From the NCBI GenBank assembly GCA_018623675.1, contig JAAZVJ010000059.1, forward strand, positions 1 through 6,418: DNA of 6,418 nucleotides, written 5' to 3'. Position 1 is the stretch's first letter. Each line of letters begins with the position of its first letter. Shown one piece after another: positions 5,469-6,418 of the stretch. The notes below the pieces were generated by a model that saw only the letters and a list, made by a program, of their open reading frames with translations, was not told where the DNA came from and did no database searches. The position numbers were made by a program, and so were the translations under genes. This DNA is from Synechococcus sp. HW_metabat.54 (lineage in GTDB: Bacteria > Cyanobacteriota > Cyanobacteriia > PCC-6307 > Cyanobiaceae).

Positions 5469-6288
5469 GGATCTCGCAACCATCGGAGGTCACCACGATG
5501 GTGTGTTCCCATTGAGCGGAAAGGCTGCCGTCACGGGTGACCACGGTCCAGCGGTCTTTGAGGGTGCGGCAATGCTTGCTACCGGCATTCAAGATCGGCT
5601 CCACCGCCAGGGTCATGCCAGGCCTGAGCTTCACGTTGGGCAGTTCATCGGTGCGGAAGTTGAACACGGAAGGTTCTTCATGCAGGTTCCGACCAACGCC
5701 ATGGCCGGTGTAATCCTCAACAACGCTGAAGCCGTTTGCCACCACGTGGTCTTCAACTGCACCTGCGATGTCGAGCAAGGTGTTGCCGGCCTTGATCTTG
5801 GCGAGGCCGGCCATCAACGACTCCCGGGCCACGCGGCTGAGGGTTTGCGCTTCCTCGGAAGCATCGCCAACGCAAATGGTGACGCAGCTGTCGCCGTGAT
5901 AGCCGTCGAAATAGGCCCCGGTATCCACCTTGAGCAGATCGCCATTGCGGATCACCCGCTTGGCGCTCGGAATCCCATGCACCACTTCGTTATTAATGCT
6001 GGCGCAAATACTGGCGGGGAAGCCGTGATAGCCCTTGAAACTTGGGGTGGCACCCATTTCCCGAATCCTTCGTTCGGCGAGGGCATCGAGATCACCAGTG
6101 GTCTGGCCGGGCTCGACGGAGGCCATGATTTCCCGCAAAACAGTGGCCACGATGCGACTGGCCTCAGCCATGATCTTCAATTCGCGGGCTGATTTCACCT
6201 CAACACCACGGCGTTGCTGAATACGAGGCCCCGTGGCAGTGGCTTTCGCACCATTGGATGCGGCCAGAAGATCAGCGAACAGGTTCAT
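5449..6288 (-). CDS. map: Methionine aminopeptidase, type I
   Basis: The 279-residue enzyme removes the initiator methionine from new proteins in the cytoplasm. All five metal ligands of the pita-bread fold are present: D122 and D133 in [15 protein letters not shown]196 in TGHGVG, E230 in AVEPIL, and E261 in QWEHT. The substrate-pocket histidines corresponding to E. coli H79 and H203's counterpart H178 are H104 (VVHGIP) and H203 (LHEEPS). There is no 60-residue insert, so it is type I. About 28 residues precede the conserved core, which starts near [12 protein letters not shown] (29-40). This tail is basic and alanine-rich, has no zinc-finger cysteines, and accounts for the size above the 264 residues of E. 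coli. The ATG at 6288 begins it; a shorter start is possible but no better ribosome binding site is visible. The gene converges with the SDR gene with a 20-nt overlap. Upstream lies a short unassigned stretch to the window edge. Confidence 0.95.
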   Translation of the reverse strand: MNLFADLLAASNGAKATATGPRIQQRRGVEVKSARELKIMAEASRIVATVLREIMASVEPGQTTGDLDALAERRIREMGATPSFKGYHGFPASICASINNEVVHGIPSAKRVIRNGDLLKVDTGAYFDGYHGDSCVTICVGDASEEAQTLSRVARESLMAGLAKIKAGNTLLDIAGAVEDHVVANGFSVVEDYTGHGVGRNLHEEPSVFNFRTDELPNVKLRPGMTLAVEPILNAGSKHCRTLKDRWTVVTRDGSLSAQWEHTIVVTSDGCEILTDRGD

Positions 6289-6400
6289 CGGATGGGCGAA
6301 GAGGGGACTGGGATGCCGTTGCGGGCGGTGCTGAGGTCCGCGTCCAACACAACGGTCCTGAATTCACGCTATCAATATCTGCAGCTTGGGGAGAGAGACG

Positions 6401-6418
6401 ATGCGGTGGCTGCGCAGC
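6401..6418 (+). CDS. Possible start of a gene running off the right edge (unidentified)
   Basis: An ATG at 6401 begins MRWLRS before the window ends. It is preceded by GGGGAG (6388-6393), 7 nt upstream, one of the best ribosome binding sites in the window. An AT-rich stretch (about 6359-6380) lies further upstream and could hold a promoter divergent from map. The basic-hydrophobic start would suit a membrane or secreted protein, but six residues prove nothing. Two alternatives exist. On the same strand another frame is open from an ATG at 6313, with GAGGGG at 6301-6306, to the edge (35 codons). On the minus strand a frame entering from the edge ends at a TGA at 6364-6366 and could be the tail of a gene upstream of map. 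I cannot choose firmly. Confidence 0.27.

Noticed and set aside
5503..6192. Plus-strand open frame of 229 codons opposite map
   Set aside because: It is the complement of the methionine aminopeptidase gene, whose five metal ligands are all present on the minus strand.
1..6418. CRISPR arrays, insertion sequences, tRNA or rRNA genes
   Set aside because: No spaced direct repeats, transposase frames with inverted ends, or tRNA cloverleaf and rRNA signatures were seen by reading both strands.

Overview
The window looks like a compact piece of core chromosome from a marine picocyanobacterium (Synechococcus/Cyanobium type). This rests on the gene families present, by-eye GC near 60%, very short intergenic gaps and mostly weak or absent Shine-Dalgarno sequences. 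In particular, a short DprA-like SLOG protein, a P-loop/DRTGG protein without a phosphotransacetylase catalytic domain, and a small EbsA-like protein next to it are typical of cyanobacteria. No mobile element, CRISPR array, tRNA or rRNA was seen.

Left part (1-2004): the first codons of a minus-strand yajQ gene sit at the edge. They diverge from a plus-strand MAPEG membrane protein gene (147-605), which has a 12-bp palindrome just upstream of its start. MAPEG converges on a two-gene minus-strand operon: a stomatin/SPFH membrane protein (1090-2004) followed 5 bp later by a nucleoside 2-deoxyribosyltransferase-like protein (620-1084).

Middle (2114-4674): an NfeD-type membrane protein (2114-2572) diverges from SPFH. 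SPFH and NfeD are classic partners, here placed back to back rather than in one operon. NfeD overlaps tail to tail with the last gene of a minus-strand series transcribed as EbsA-like protein (4674 to 4285), P-loop/DRTGG protein (4256 to 3165), then short SLOG protein (3068 to 2550).

Right part (4698-6418): a plus-strand short-chain dehydrogenase (4698-5468) diverges from the EbsA-like gene across only 23 bp. It overlaps tail to tail by 20 nt with type I methionine aminopeptidase (map, 5449-6288, minus). The last 130 bases are not securely assigned; a good ribosome binding site before an ATG at 6401 suggests another gene starting at the edge.

The window reads as ordinary housekeeping and conserved-hypothetical territory. 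The less explained points are the SPFH/deoxyribosyltransferase coupling, the EbsA-like/DRTGG pair, an atypical SDR active site, and the palindromic site before MAPEG. Start choices matter: several reading frames extend further upstream than the likely true start, and the starts given here were chosen to remove overlaps and match family N-termini.
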